Shown here piece by piece: positions 10,256-19,058 of a stretch of 53,144 nt of DNA. The DNA lies in NCBI RefSeq assembly GCF_023653175.1, contig NZ_JAMNXL010000006.1, forward strand, positions 1 through 53,144, in the 5' to 3' direction. The position numbers and the translations under genes are program-made. The notes beneath the pieces were generated by a model. It did no database searches and was not told where the DNA came from. It was given only the letters and a program-made list of their open reading frames with translations. The first letter of the stretch is position 1; each line of letters begins with the position of its first letter. The DNA is from Erythrobacter sp. (GTDB taxonomy: Bacteria; Pseudomonadota; Alphaproteobacteria; Sphingomonadales; Sphingomonadaceae).

Positions 10256-10289
10256 AATAGGTTAATGTAGGAAAATGAAATAACCTATT
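10256..10289. terminator. 9-bp inverted repeat at the 3' end of the lyase gene
   Basis: AATAGGTTA at 10256-10264 and TAACCTATT at 10281-10289 form a perfect 9-bp inverted repeat with a 16-nt AT-rich loop. The right arm overlaps the stop codon of the CitE-like lyase. Read leftward the hairpin is followed by TTGGTTATTC rather than a clean U-run, so termination would be weak. It could equally be an operator for the holin gene that starts 45 nt beyond. Confidence 0.4.
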
Positions 10290-11187
10290 GCGCGCCCGCT
10301 TCGGCGAGCAGTCGCTGCGCCAGCACCAGATGTGGGCGGTCGAGCATCGCCCCGTCGAGCGCCACCACACCCGCGCCGGGGTGGTCGGCAAAGGCCTGCA
10401 CCACAGCGCGGGCGTGCGCCAATTCCTCGGCACTGGGAGTGAAGGCGGCGTTGATCGGATCGACCTGCGCTGGGTGGATCGCGAGCATCCCGCGGAACCC
10501 CTGCGCCCGCACCCGCCGCGCACGGGCGGCCAGCGCGTCGAGATCGCGGAATTCGGGCTGGACCGTCTCGATCGCCGCGACTCCCGCCGCCGAAGCGCCG
10601 ATCAGGCACAGGCTGCGCGCCATTTCGTAGGTGTGCGCATATTCGCCATCGTCCCCGCGCTGCTCGCGCGCGCCGAGCGCCGAGGACAGGTCTTCTGCCC
10701 CCCAGCTCATCGCCACCAAGCGCGCCTTGCCGGGGTAATCGCCCGCATAATCGCCCGTCCTGAACATCGCCGCCGCCGTTTCGGTGACGAGTGCGGCGAT
10801 CAGGGTGCGGCCCAGCGGGATGCCGTTCGCTGCCTCCAGCGCGGTGAGATAGTGGTGGAGCTGCGTCACATCGGCCGCGCCTTCGGCCTTGGGCAGGAAC
10901 ACCCCGCCGGGGCGCGAGGGCATGATCGCCGCGAGATCGGCGATGCATTCGTGCCCGGTGATCGGATTGATCCGCACCCACAGCCGCGCCTTGTTCTTCG
11001 AGGCGGCGATCTGCTCGGCGACCATCTGGCGCGCGGCGGGCTTGTTCTCGGGCGAAACCGAATCCTCAAGATCGAGCAGTGCGATATCCGCCGCGCTGCC
11101 TTCCGCCTTGCCCATCTTCTTTTCGCTGTCGCCCGGCGCGAACAGCCATGAGCGCATGCGGGGCGGGGTGGGGGCGGTGTGGGGCAT
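10285..11187 (-). CDS. CoA ester lyase (HpcH/HpaI aldolase, CitE-like)
   Basis: A 300-residue TIM-barrel protein of the citrate lyase beta/malyl-CoA lyase superfamily. Motifs include RSWLFAPGDSEKKMGKA at the N-terminus, LLDLEDSVSPENK with the metal-binding acidic residue, LWVRINP, FLPKAEGAADV and a C-terminal AIHPAQVDPIN. It probably cleaves or forms a short (3S)-acyl-CoA such as citramalyl-CoA or malyl-CoA; the actual substrate is not decidable by eye. The ATG at 11187 (MPHTAPTPPRMRSWLF) was chosen over an extended frame to 11253. No citrate-lyase alpha or gamma subunit gene is adjacent, so it is a stand-alone lyase. Confidence 0.9.
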   Translation of the reverse strand: MPHTAPTPPRMRSWLFAPGDSEKKMGKAEGSAADIALLDLEDSVSPENKPAARQMVAEQIAASKNKARLWVRINPITGHECIADLAAIMPSRPGGVFLPKAEGAADVTQLHHYLTALEAANGIPLGRTLIAALVTETAAAMFRTGDYAGDYPGKARLVAMSWGAEDLSSALGAREQRGDDGEYAHTYEMARSLCLIGASAAGVAAIETVQPEFRDLDALAARARRVRAQGFRGMLAIHPAQVDPINAAFTPSAEELAHARAVVQAFADHPGAGVVALDGAMLDRPHLVLAQRLLAEAGAQ

Positions 11188-11288
11188 GGGACTTCCTCTC
11201 CTCGTCGCACTTGCGCTTACGAAGCGCGCCCGCGCATCGCAAGCCTGCGTCATTTGCCCGGGGCCGCGCCGCCGCAGCGTCTTTCCGT

Positions 11289-11317
11289 TTGGCGAGGGGG
11301 GGCTCGCGTTGCTATAG
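11289..11317 (+). promoter_or_regulatory. candidate sigma-70-type promoter of the molybdenum hydroxylase genes
   Basis: TTGGCG at 11289-11294, a 17-bp spacer and CTATAG at 11312-11317 lie 37 bp upstream of the GTG start of the 2Fe-2S subunit. The same -10 box with a TTGCCA -35 precedes tRNA-Pro in this window, which supports the reading. Confidence 0.55.
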
Positions 11318-11353
11318 GCAACTCAAATTACCAACCATCGGGGAGCGCCGCCT

Positions 11354-11830
11354 GTGGCAATCGCATTTTCTGTAAACGGCAAGCCCGTCAGCGTGGAGGT
11401 CGATGCCGACACGCCGTTGCTGTGGGCGCTGCGTGACGATCTCGGGCTGACCGGCACCAAGTTCGGTTGCGGCATTGCGGCCTGCGGGGCGTGCTCGGTG
11501 CATGTCGACGGCAACCTCACCCGCTCGTGCAGCGTGCCCGTCAGCGAGGTTGCGGGCAAGGCCGTGACCACGATCGAGGGGCTGAAGAGCGCCGATGGCG
11601 TGCTCCACAAGGTCCAGCAGGCGTGGATCGACGCGCAGGTGCCGCAATGCGGATACTGCCAGTCGGGCCAGATCATGGCCGCCGTGGCGCTGATCGAACA
11701 GGTCGGCACGCCGTCGGACGCGCAGATCGACGAGGCGATGACCAATATCTGCCGCTGCGGCACCTATCCGCGCATCCGCAAGGCGATCCTCGCCGCGACC
11801 GGCGCCGCCGCTCAGACGGGAGATGCATAA
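11354..11830 (+). CDS. (2Fe-2S)-binding subunit of a xanthine-oxidase-family molybdenum hydroxylase (IorA-like)
   Basis: A 158-residue electron-transfer subunit. The N-terminal plant-type ferredoxin domain has C39, C44, C47 and C59 ([10 protein letters not shown] and RSC), and the second helical domain binds another cluster through C99, C102, C133 and C135 (QCGYCQSG and CRCGTY). This passes electrons from the Mo site of the partner subunit. The GTG start at 11354 follows a GGGGAGCGCC. Its stop overlaps the start of the large subunit (ATAATG). The two-gene arrangement without a FAD subunit matches isoquinoline 1-oxidoreductase or aldehyde-oxidoreductase types. Confidence 0.93.
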   Translation: MAIAFSVNGKPVSVEVDADTPLLWALRDDLGLTGTKFGCGIAACGACSVHVDGNLTRSCSVPVSEVAGKAVTTIEGLKSADGVLHKVQQAWIDAQVPQCGYCQSGQIMAAVALIEQVGTPSDAQIDEAMTNICRCGTYPRIRKAILAATGAAAQTGDA

Positions 11831-14094
11831 TGGCCGATAACCCCAATCCCGATCTCGACCTGCCCGAAACCGCTGCTCCGGCGCCCAAGCCCAAGAAGAA
11901 GGGCATCAAGCGCCGTATCTTCCTCGCTGGTTCGGCGCTGGTGGTGGGCGGCGGCATTTTCGGCGTGTGGTGGACCGACAGCAGCGCCAAGGCCAAGGGC
12001 AATGCGCTGATCGGCGGCGAGGGCCGCCAAGCCTTCGGCAGCGTCATGACCATCGCCGAGGACGATACCGTCACGGTCTTCTCGCCGCATATCGACTTCG
12101 GGCAGGGTTCGCACACCGCGCTCGCGCAGATGCTCGCGGACGAGCTTGATGCGGACTGGAACAAGGTCGCGATCGAGCAGGCCCCGGCCGACCTCGCCTT
12201 CGCCAACGCGTCGCTCGCCAAGGGCTTCCTGCCGACCATGGCGGGAGAGACGCTGGCAGGGCTGATCCCCGATGCAGTCATCGGGATGATGGCGCGCTCG
12301 ATGCCGCTGATGATTACCGGCGGTTCCTCGGCGATCCGCTTTACCGGCGAGATCGCGATGCGTCGCACCGGCGCGGCGGTGCGCGCGGCGCTGATCGCCG
12401 AGGCCGCCGACCGGCTGGGCGTGCCCGAGAGCGAGCTCACCACCGCCGACAGCAAAGTGATCCATGCCGCGACGGGCAAGTCGCTGCGCTATGGCGAACT
12501 CGCGGCGGGCGCGGCCGAGCGCTCGCTTTCCAGCGATCCGGTGCTCAAGACTCGCGAGCAGTGGAAGCTGATCGGCACCGGCGTTCCCCGCCGCGACATC
12601 CCCGCCAAGGTCGATGGCTCCGCGGTCTACGGGATCGACTTCACGCTCCCCGAGATGCGCGTCGCCACCATCGCGGCGGCCCCTGTGCGCGGCGGCACGC
12701 TGGAAAGCGTGGACGAGGCTCCGGCGCTCGCCGTCAAGGGCGTCGAGAAGGTCATCAAGCTGCCCGACGCGGTGGTGGTGATCGGCAAGGGTTACTGGCC
12801 CGCGACCAAGGGTCTTCAGGCGCTTTCGCCGAAGTTCTCCGATGGCGGCCATGCGGCGGTCTCGACCCCGGCGATCTACGCCGCGCAAGCCAAGCTGATG
12901 GCCGGCGGCAAGCCCGACAACGAGGCGGGCGAGGGCGATGTTGACGGCGCATTCAAGGCGGCGGGTGCCAAGCTGGTCGAGGCCGAGTACCGCGTCCCCT
13001 TCCTCCACCACGCGATGATGGAGCCCTTCGCGCTGACCGGTCATTTCAAGGACGGCAAGCTCACCATCTGGGGCGGGCTGCAAGACCCGCTCAGCACCCG
13101 CGCGCGGGCGGCCAAGGCGATCGGGCTCGGGATCGACGATGTGGTGTTCAACACCATGATCATGGGCGGCGGCTTCGGTCGGCGCTTCCCCGACATCGTC
13201 GAGATCATCGACCAGATCGCGCTAGTGGCGAAAGAGGTGCCTTACCCGGTCAAGCTCGTCTGGAGCCGCGAGGAGGAAGTGCGCCACGGCTCCTATCGCC
13301 CGCAATCCTCGGCCAAGCTGTCGGCATCGCTCAAGGACGGTGCGATCACCGCGATGCGGATCGATTACGCGCAGAGCGGCAATGCCGAAGGCGAGGTGCC
13401 CTTCATCTACAAGCTGCCCGCCACCTCGCGGCGGCACTTTGCCTACCAGTCGAACCAGATCGACGGGCCGTGGCGCTCGGTCAATGCGACGCAATTGGGC
13501 TTCTACACCGAAAGCTTCATGGACGAGCTCGCGTTGGCGGCGGGGGAGGATCCCTACCAGTTCCGGCGCAAGCATCTGCCCGAAGGCTCGCGGCACCTGA
13601 AGGTGCTCGATGAAGTCGCCAAGCGCGCCGGCTGGGGCACGCCGCTGCCCGAGGGTGTGGGCCGCGGGATCGCCATTGTGGAAAGCTTCGACACGATCGT
13701 CGCCGAAGTCGTCGAGGCGACCCTCAAGGAAGACGGCAGCCCCAAGGTGGTGCGCGCCTTCGCGGTGGTCGACTGCGGCACCACGGTGAACCCCTTGAAC
13801 GCCGAGGCGCAGATTGCGGGCGGCCTGATCATGGGGCTGTCCTCGGCGATTGGCGAGGCGGTGACGCTCGACAAGGGCGCGGTGGTCGAGAGCAATTACA
13901 CCGACTACCCGATCCTCAAACTGGCGGACGCGCCGCCTGCGGTCGACGTGCACTTTGCCGACAGCGGCGCCAAGACCGGCGGGATCGGCGAGCCAGGCCT
14001 GCCGCCCGCGACCCCGGCGCTCGCCAACGCGCTCGCATCGCTGACCGGCAAGCGTATCCGCAACCTGCCGATCCTGACGCAGGCGAAAGCCTGA
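11830..14094 (+). CDS. molybdopterin-binding subunit of a xanthine-oxidase-family hydroxylase (IorB-like)
   Basis: A 754-residue protein with an N-terminal twin-arginine-like signal KRRIFLAGSALVVGG (RR at 28-29), which suggests export of the folded complex. The Mo-cofactor domains are recognised from FSPHIDFGQGSHTALAQMLA, from IMGGGFGRRFPD (about 440) and from the C-terminal region GGIGEPGLPPATPALANAL with the glutamate expected at the Mo site (GEPG). The length suits the IorB/aldehyde-dehydrogenase type. ATG 11830 overlaps the preceding stop. The substrate, an aldehyde or N-heterocycle, is unknown. MobA-like and XdhC genes for cofactor maturation follow. Confidence 0.93.
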   Translation: MADNPNPDLDLPETAAPAPKPKKKGIKRRIFLAGSALVVGGGIFGVWWTDSSAKAKGNALIGGEGRQAFGSVMTIAEDDTVTVFSPHIDFGQGSHTALAQMLADELDADWNKVAIEQAPADLAFANASLAKGFLPTMAGETLAGLIPDAVIGMMARSMPLMITGGSSAIRFTGEIAMRRTGAAVRAALIAEAADRLGVPESELTTADSKVIHAATGKSLRYGELAAGAAERSLSSDPVLKTREQWKLIGTGVPRRDIPAKVDGSAVYGIDFTLPEMRVATIAAAPVRGGTLESVDEAPALAVKGVEKVIKLPDAVVVIGKGYWPATKGLQALSPKFSDGGHAAVSTPAIYAAQAKLMAGGKPDNEAGEGDVDGAFKAAGAKLVEAEYRVPFLHHAMMEPFALTGHFKDGKLTIWGGLQDPLSTRARAAKAIGLGIDDVVFNTMIMGGGFGRRFPDIVEIIDQIALVAKEVPYPVKLVWSREEEVRHGSYRPQSSAKLSASLKDGAITAMRIDYAQSGNAEGEVPFIYKLPATSRRHFAYQSNQIDGPWRSVNATQLGFYTESFMDELALAAGEDPYQFRRKHLPEGSRHLKVLDEVAKRAGWGTPLPEGVGRGIAIVESFDTIVAEVVEATLKEDGSPKVVRAFAVVDCGTTVNPLNAEAQIAGGLIMGLSSAIGEAVTLDKGAVVESNYTDYPILKLADAPPAVDVHFADSGAKTGGIGEPGLPPATPALANALASLTGKRIRNLPILTQAKA

Positions 14095-14104
14095 GCGCGA
14101 GCCT

Positions 14105-14716
14105 TTGGCACTTGGGGGCTGGTCGGCGCTGATCCTCGCCGCGGGCGCGGGGCGGCGGTTCGGCGCCAATGAGGGTGGGGGCAAGCTCCTTGCCGATCTC
14201 GGCGGCGCGCCGGTGATCCGGCGGGTGGCCGAGCGGGTGGTCTCCGCAGGATTTGCCGAGGTGATTGCCATCACCGGAGCGGACGAGGCGAACATCAGGC
14301 GCGCAATCGCGGGTGCGGATGTGTCGATACGCCACGCCTCCGACTGGGCCGAAGGCATGGCCGCGAGCTTGCGCACCGGCATTGCTGCGCTCGATCCCGA
14401 GTGCATGGGGGTGTGCGTCTTCCTCGGCGACATGCCGCTGGTGCCGGTAGGGCTGTGCGCAGACCTTGCCGCGCGGGCGCAAGCGGCGGGCTTCGCCGCG
14501 CGGCCGCGTCTTGCGGGCAAGCCCGGGCATCCCGTGGCCTTCGCCCGCGCCGCCTTTGCCGATCTGCTCGCGCTGACCGGCGATCAGGGCGCGACCGCGC
14601 TGCTGAAGTCGCGGCCCGAGGCGGTCGCCTATTGCGACACCGCCGACAGCGGTGTGCTGCTCGATATCGACACGCCCGCCGATCTCGAAGCCGCCGCGGC
14701 CGCATGGAAGGCCTGA
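14105..14716 (+). CDS. nucleotidyltransferase family protein (MobA/MocA-like)
   Basis: A 203-residue NTP transferase. The N-terminal signature LILAAGAGRRFGANEGGGKLL (about 9-28) is the nucleotide-binding loop, and VFLGDMPLV (about 104-113) holds the metal-binding Asp. The sequence is of the MocA type, which adds CMP or GMP to molybdopterin for xanthine-dehydrogenase-family enzymes. It begins with TTG at 14105, 10 nt after the Mo subunit, and is clearly part of that operon. Its last 88 nt overlap the oppositely oriented xdhC-like gene. Confidence 0.85.
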   Translation: MALGGWSALILAAGAGRRFGANEGGGKLLADLGGAPVIRRVAERVVSAGFAEVIAITGADEANIRRAIAGADVSIRHASDWAEGMAASLRTGIAALDPECMGVCVFLGDMPLVPVGLCADLAARAQAAGFAARPRLAGKPGHPVAFARAAFADLLALTGDQGATALLKSRPEAVAYCDTADSGVLLDIDTPADLEAAAAAWKA

Positions 14717-15636
14717 GAAATCTCTGCCACAAGTGAAAGCGCCACCTCGCGCGGAGCCTTGCCGAAGCCGTAGAGGCCAATCGGGGCATGGAGCCGCGCC
14801 AGCGCCGCCTCGCCGACGCCGTGACCGCGCAACTTCGCCATCCGCTGCTCGAGCCGCACGCGGGCGCCGATCGCGCCGACATAGAAGGCCTGCGAGCACA
14901 GCGCCGCGGCAAGCCCGCGCTCGTCATCCTCGCGGTCATGCGAGAGCACGGCGATCGCCGTCCAGCGGTCGGGCGCGATATCCGCCAGCGCGGCGGCAGG
15001 GTCGTTGCGGTGGTAGACGATCCCCGCCATCGGCGCGGCCTCGGGCCCGCCAGGGGTGACGAGCGCAACCTGCCAGCCCATCGCCAGCGCCAGCGAAGCG
15101 GCGGTGAGCGTCGCCCCGTCCTCGCCGATCAGCACCAGCTTGAGCGGCGGGGTGAAGAGGCGGGTGTAGCGCTTGCCGTCCCAGTGGTCTTGCGCAGGCG
15201 CCTCGCCTGCGGCTTCGGCGCGGCGGGTCACGCCGTTGCTCGACCACAGCACCGGCGTGCGGGTGCGCCAGCCTTCGAGCAGTGCGGTGACCGCAGGTTC
15301 GCCGCCTGCGACCGGCTCGACCAGCACGGTGATCCCCGATCCGCAGGCGAGCTTGATGTCGATCCACGGGCTGCCCTCGCCATAGCGCAAGGTGCGCGGC
15401 GCGCCCTCTGCCAAGGCCTCGCGGCCATGGCGGGCAACGTCATCCTCGATGCAGCCGCCCGACAGGAACCCCCAGTGCTCGCTTTCGGTGATGAGCATCT
15501 GCGCCCCCACATCGCGCGGGGCCGAGCCGTCGACCGCGACCAGCGTCGCGATGGCAAAGCGCTCCGGCAGCACAGGGCAAGCCAGCAGGGCCTCGCGGAT
15601 ATCGTCGACAGGAGCGGCAAGACGCCAGCGGGTCAT
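14629..15636 (-). CDS. XdhC family protein
   Basis: A 335-residue protein of the XdhC/CoxI family, which protects sulfurated Mo cofactor and inserts it into xanthine-dehydrogenase-type enzymes. The N-terminal XdhC_CoxI domain is seen in ATLVAVDGSAPRDVGAQMLI, SGGCIEDDVARHGREAL and IDIKLACGSGITVLVEP. The C-terminal Rossmann domain has LVLIGEDGATLTAASLALAMGW, DREDDERGLAAAL and YVGAIGARVRLEQRMAKL. ATG 15636 was chosen over the extended frame to 15672. The C-terminal 29 codons lie antisense to the end of the MobA-like gene. Confidence 0.92.
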   Translation of the reverse strand: MTRWRLAAPVDDIREALLACPVLPERFAIATLVAVDGSAPRDVGAQMLITESEHWGFLSGGCIEDDVARHGREALAEGAPRTLRYGEGSPWIDIKLACGSGITVLVEPVAGGEPAVTALLEGWRTRTPVLWSSNGVTRRAEAAGEAPAQDHWDGKRYTRLFTPPLKLVLIGEDGATLTAASLALAMGWQVALVTPGGPEAAPMAGIVYHRNDPAAALADIAPDRWTAIAVLSHDREDDERGLAAALCSQAFYVGAIGARVRLEQRMAKLRGHGVGEAALARLHAPIGLYGFGKAPREVALSLVAEISQAFHAAAAASRSAGVSISSSTPLSAVSQ

Positions 15637-15747
15637 GGGCGGGGAGGGGCTTTCGTCGGGAGGCCTGAGCAAGCCGCCAGCCTAGACCGCGCGCGCCCGG
15701 CGCGCAATTGCGCGGGGCGATCAGCGGATGGAAGGAAAGAGGTCCAC

Positions 15748-15824
15748 TGGTCGGGACGAGAGGATTCGAACCTCCGACCCCCACACCCCCAGTGTGATGC
15801 GCTACCAGGCTGCGCTACGTCCCG
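15748..15824 (-). tRNA. tRNA-Pro (GGG)
   Basis: The minus-strand sequence folds as a complete 77-nt tRNA: acceptor CGGGACG/CGTCCCG, discriminator A and an encoded CCA at 15748-15750. The anticodon arm CACAC-TGGGGGT-GTG carries anticodon GGG and the T-arm contains GGTTCGAATCC. C1 pairing with G72 fits bacterial tRNA-Pro. Confidence 0.95.
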
Positions 15825-15842
15825 TCACCAGTGGAGCGGGGC

Positions 15843-15870
15843 CTATAGGCGCGGCTTCAATTGCTGGCAA
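15843..15870 (-). promoter_or_regulatory. candidate promoter of tRNA-Pro
   Basis: Read on the minus strand, TTGCCA (15865-15870), a 16-bp spacer and CTATAG (15843-15848) lie just upstream of the tRNA-Pro 5' end at 15824, giving a predicted start about 7-12 nt after the -10 box. Confidence 0.6.
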
Positions 15871-16022
15871 GCGGGTTTGAAAGGGCACCTGTGTTGCAAC
15901 TGTGCACGGTCTGCGCCCCCTCGCGATTGCGACCCGCTTGCATTGCTGCTACGCGCGCCCACTTGAACGCACGGGGCGGACGCCTCGGACGCATATTCAC
16001 GGGATCTGACGGGCTCTAGCGC

Positions 16023-16355
16023 ATGACAATCGACCTTCTTGCTGCCGCTGCCGGGGCGGGCGCGCCTTCGGGGGCGGCCTTCTGGCTCAACATCGTGCCG
16101 ATCGTCGGCATGATCGCGATCTTCTGGTTCCTTATCATCGCTCCGCAGATGAAGAAGCAGAAGGAACATCAGGCCAAGATCGCGGCCGTCAAGAAGGGCG
16201 ACCAGGTGGTTACCGCGGGCGGCCTCGTCGGCAAGGTCGTCAAGGTCGACGACGTCTATGTCGAGCTCGATCTGGGCCCCAATGTCCGCGTCAAGGCAAT
16301 CAAGGCGACGCTGGGTGACATCATTCCGCCGGCCGGCAAGCCTGCCAACGACTGA
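16023..16355 (+). CDS. yajC: preprotein translocase subunit YajC
   Basis: A 110-residue protein with one membrane helix (about 23-39, LNIVPIVGMIAIFWFLII). The YajC signature follows: IAPQMKKQKEHQAKIAAVKKGDQVVTAGG, then KVDDVYVELDLGPNVRVKAIKATLGDI. It associates with SecDF in the inner membrane and assists Sec-dependent export. It is followed by secD and secF, the standard operon. The ATG at 16023 gives a short hydrophobic N-terminus before the helix. Confidence 0.97.
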   Translation: MTIDLLAAAAGAGAPSGAAFWLNIVPIVGMIAIFWFLIIAPQMKKQKEHQAKIAAVKKGDQVVTAGGLVGKVVKVDDVYVELDLGPNVRVKAIKATLGDIIPPAGKPAND

Positions 16356-16425
16356 TCCTGCGCGCGCGCGGGCCCTCGCGGCCGCTCGCGCGACGATGAA
16401 CTTTTGCGTGTGAGACCCTGACGCA

Positions 16426-18024
16426 ATGCTCGACTTTCCCCTCTGGAAAAAGCTCTCGCTGTGGGCGATCACGCTGGCAGCCTCGCTGCTGGCGCTGCCC
16501 TCGCTGGTCAATGTGGCCGGGCTCGACTGGCCCGAGGCGCTGCCCAGCCCGCAGGTCAATCTCGGGCTCGACCTTGCCGGCGGCTCGCACCTGCTGCTCG
16601 AGGCCAAGGCGACCGACGTGCGCGCGCAGCGGCTCGAAAACATGGAGGAGACGGTCCGCCAGCTGATGCGCAATGCCTCCCCGCGCATCCGCATCGGCGA
16701 CGTCTCGACCGCGGGCGGCGAGCTTTCGTTCATCCTCGAGAACGCGGCCGATATCGACCGCGCGCGCGGGCTGATCGAGCCGACCATGCAGGGCGCGACC
16801 ACGGTGCGCGAGTGGGAGCTGCGGGTTGTCGATGGCCAGCGCATCGTGCTCAGCCAGACCGAGGCCGGGGTGAACCAGGCGATCGACGATGCGATGGACA
16901 GCGCCACCGAAGTCGTGCGCCGCCGCATCGACGAGCTCGGCACGCGCGAGCCGACCATCATCCGCCAGGGCGAGACCCGCATCGTGGTGCAGGTGCCGGG
17001 GCTGCAGGACCCCGAGGCCTTGAAGGCGCTGGTCGGCCAGACCGCGCAGCTCGAATTCAAGCTGGTCGATCTCGATGCCCTGCCGACGAATATCCAGGCC
17101 GGCATCGCGCCTCCGGGCAGCGAGATCGTGCCCTATGCCCCCGGCACCCCGGGTGCGGGCAGCGCGATCGCGGTCAAGCGGCTCGGCGGAATCCGCGGCG
17201 AGAACCTCACTGGCGCGCAGGCCGAGCGTGACCCGCAGAACGGCCAAAGTGTGGTGACCATCGCCTTCGACGCGCAAGGCGGGGCCAAATTCGCCAAGCT
17301 GACCACCGAGAACGTCGGACGGCCGTTTGCGATCATCCTCGACGGGCAGGTGCTCTCCGCGCCCAACATCAACGAGCCGATCCTCGGCGGGCGGGCGCAG
17401 ATCGCGGGGAGCTTCACGCCCGAGAGCTCCAACAACCTCGCGATCGCGCTGCGTTCTGGCGCGCTGCCGGTGCCGCTGGCGGTGGTCGAGGAACGCACCG
17501 TCGGGCCGGACCTCGGTGCGGATTCAATCCGCAAGGGCCTGATCGCGATGGGCATCGGCAGTCTGGCGGTGATCGCGCTGATGATCGCAACCTATGGCCG
17601 TTTCGGCATCTATGCCACGGTCGCGCTGGTGTTCAACGTGCTGATGCTGCTCGGGCTGATGGCGCTGGGCGGCTTCACGCTGAGCCTGCCGGGGATCGCG
17701 GGCTTCGTCATCACCATCGGCGCGGCGGTCGATGCCAACGTGCTGATCAACGAGCGCATCCGCGAGGAGCGCGCGCGCGGGCGCCGGGTCATCGCCGCGG
17801 TCGAGACCGGCTACAAGGAAGCCAGCCGCGCGATCTTCGATGCCAACCTCACCAACCTCATCTCCGCGCTGGCGCTGGGCATGTTCGGCAGCGGCCCGGT
17901 GCGCGGCTTTGCGGTGGTGCTGTTCATCGGCATCATCACCTCGGTGTTCACCGGCGTGACCCTCACCCGCATGTTCGTCGCCGGATGGCTGCGCAAGGCG
18001 CGCCCCAACGACATCACCATCTGA
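16426..18024 (+). CDS. secD: protein translocase subunit SecD
   Basis: A 532-residue integral membrane protein of the RND-like SecDF pair, which uses the proton gradient to pull proteins across. The N-terminal helix (about 8-26) is followed by the SecD signature VNLGLDLAGGSHLLLE, a large periplasmic domain with QLEFKLVD and NLAIALRSGALP, and a C-terminal block of five helices with ITIGAAVDANVLINERIREE and FAVVLFIGIITSVFTGV. It lies 70 bp after yajC and 13 bp before secF. Confidence 0.98.
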   Translation: MLDFPLWKKLSLWAITLAASLLALPSLVNVAGLDWPEALPSPQVNLGLDLAGGSHLLLEAKATDVRAQRLENMEETVRQLMRNASPRIRIGDVSTAGGELSFILENAADIDRARGLIEPTMQGATTVREWELRVVDGQRIVLSQTEAGVNQAIDDAMDSATEVVRRRIDELGTREPTIIRQGETRIVVQVPGLQDPEALKALVGQTAQLEFKLVDLDALPTNIQAGIAPPGSEIVPYAPGTPGAGSAIAVKRLGGIRGENLTGAQAERDPQNGQSVVTIAFDAQGGAKFAKLTTENVGRPFAIILDGQVLSAPNINEPILGGRAQIAGSFTPESSNNLAIALRSGALPVPLAVVEERTVGPDLGADSIRKGLIAMGIGSLAVIALMIATYGRFGIYATVALVFNVLMLLGLMALGGFTLSLPGIAGFVITIGAAVDANVLINERIREERARGRRVIAAVETGYKEASRAIFDANLTNLISALALGMFGSGPVRGFAVVLFIGIITSVFTGVTLTRMFVAGWLRKARPNDITI

Positions 18025-18037
18025 GGAGCAGGGACAC

Positions 18038-19015
18038 ATGAAACTCCTGAAGCTGGTTCCCGACAACACCAATATCCAGTTCCTCAAGCTGCGCGTGCCG
18101 TTCTTCCTGCTCAGCCTCGTGCTGATCCTGGGGAGCTGGATCGCGGTGGGGGTCAACGGCCTTGCCTTCGGCGTCGACTTTGCCGGCGGTCAGGAAGTGC
18201 GCATGACCTTCACCCAGCAGACTGTCGCCCCGATCCCGAGCTTGCGCGAGAAGATCGCCGGCCTCGGCTATGGCGAGCCGGTGGTGCAGGAGTTCGGCGC
18301 CCCCAACCAGGTCTCGATCCGCGTCAAGCTGCCCGACGACGCCGCGGCCGCGCCCGATGCCGCCAAGGCGATCGGCGAGCGCGTGATCGCGACGGTGAGA
18401 GCCGACCATGTCGATGCGCGGGTCGACGGCAACGACACCGTGTCGGGCAAGGTCGCCGGCGAGTTCCGCAACCAGGCGATCCTCGCGCTGCTGGCGGCGA
18501 TGGCGGCGGTCTCGGTCTATATCTGGGTGCGCTTCGAATGGCAGTTCGGCGTGGGCGCGATGTTCGCGCTGGTGCACGACGTGTCGATCACGCTGGGCCT
18601 GTTCGCGCTCACCCAGTGGGAGTTCAGCCTGCAGATCGTCGCCGCGATCCTCGCGATCATCGGCTATTCGCTGAACGACACCATCGTCGTTTACGACCGC
18701 ATCCGCGAGAACCTCAAGAAGTTCCGCAAGATGGAGATGGGCGCGCTGCTCGACCTGTCGGTCAACGAGACGCTGGCGCGCACGGTGATGACCTCGCTGA
18801 CGCTGTTCATCGCGCTGATCCCGCTGCTGCTGTTCGGCCCGCCGAGCCTGTTCGGCATGGTCGCGGCGATCACCGTGGGCCTGTTCGTGGGCACCTATTC
18901 CTCGGTCTACATGGCCGGGCCGCTGCTGATCTGGATGGGGGTGACCACCAACAGCTTCGTCCCCACCGAAACCGCGCTCGACAAGCAGGAAAAGCTCGCC
19001 AAGGGGCAGGGTTGA
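18038..19015 (+). CDS. secF: protein translocase subunit SecF
   Basis: A 325-residue partner of SecD. It shows the N-terminal helix (about 25-45), the conserved GLAFGVDFAGGQEVRM, and the C-terminal six-helix block with VRFEWQFGVGAMFALVHDVS, YSLNDTIVVYDRIRENL and GLFVGTYSSVYMAGPLLI. The GAGGAG at 18023-18028 sets the ATG at 18038. It is the last gene of yajC-secDF; a short hairpin (19023-19040) follows its stop. Confidence 0.98.
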   Translation: MKLLKLVPDNTNIQFLKLRVPFFLLSLVLILGSWIAVGVNGLAFGVDFAGGQEVRMTFTQQTVAPIPSLREKIAGLGYGEPVVQEFGAPNQVSIRVKLPDDAAAAPDAAKAIGERVIATVRADHVDARVDGNDTVSGKVAGEFRNQAILALLAAMAAVSVYIWVRFEWQFGVGAMFALVHDVSITLGLFALTQWEFSLQIVAAILAIIGYSLNDTIVVYDRIRENLKKFRKMEMGALLDLSVNETLARTVMTSLTLFIALIPLLLFGPPSLFGMVAAITVGLFVGTYSSVYMAGPLLIWMGVTTNSFVPTETALDKQEKLAKGQG

Positions 19016-19022
19016 TTTCTCG

Positions 19023-19040
19023 GGTTCGCTAGCGCGAACC
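19023..19040. terminator. short hairpin between convergent secF and glycosyltransferase genes
   Basis: GGTTCGC-TAGC-GCGAACC makes a perfect 7-bp stem with a 4-nt loop directly after secF. There is no T-run on the plus strand, but an AAATCA/TGATTT stretch lies on the other side, so it could act weakly for either gene. Confidence 0.4.
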
Positions 19041-19058
19041 GGCAGGTCTGCGCCGCCG

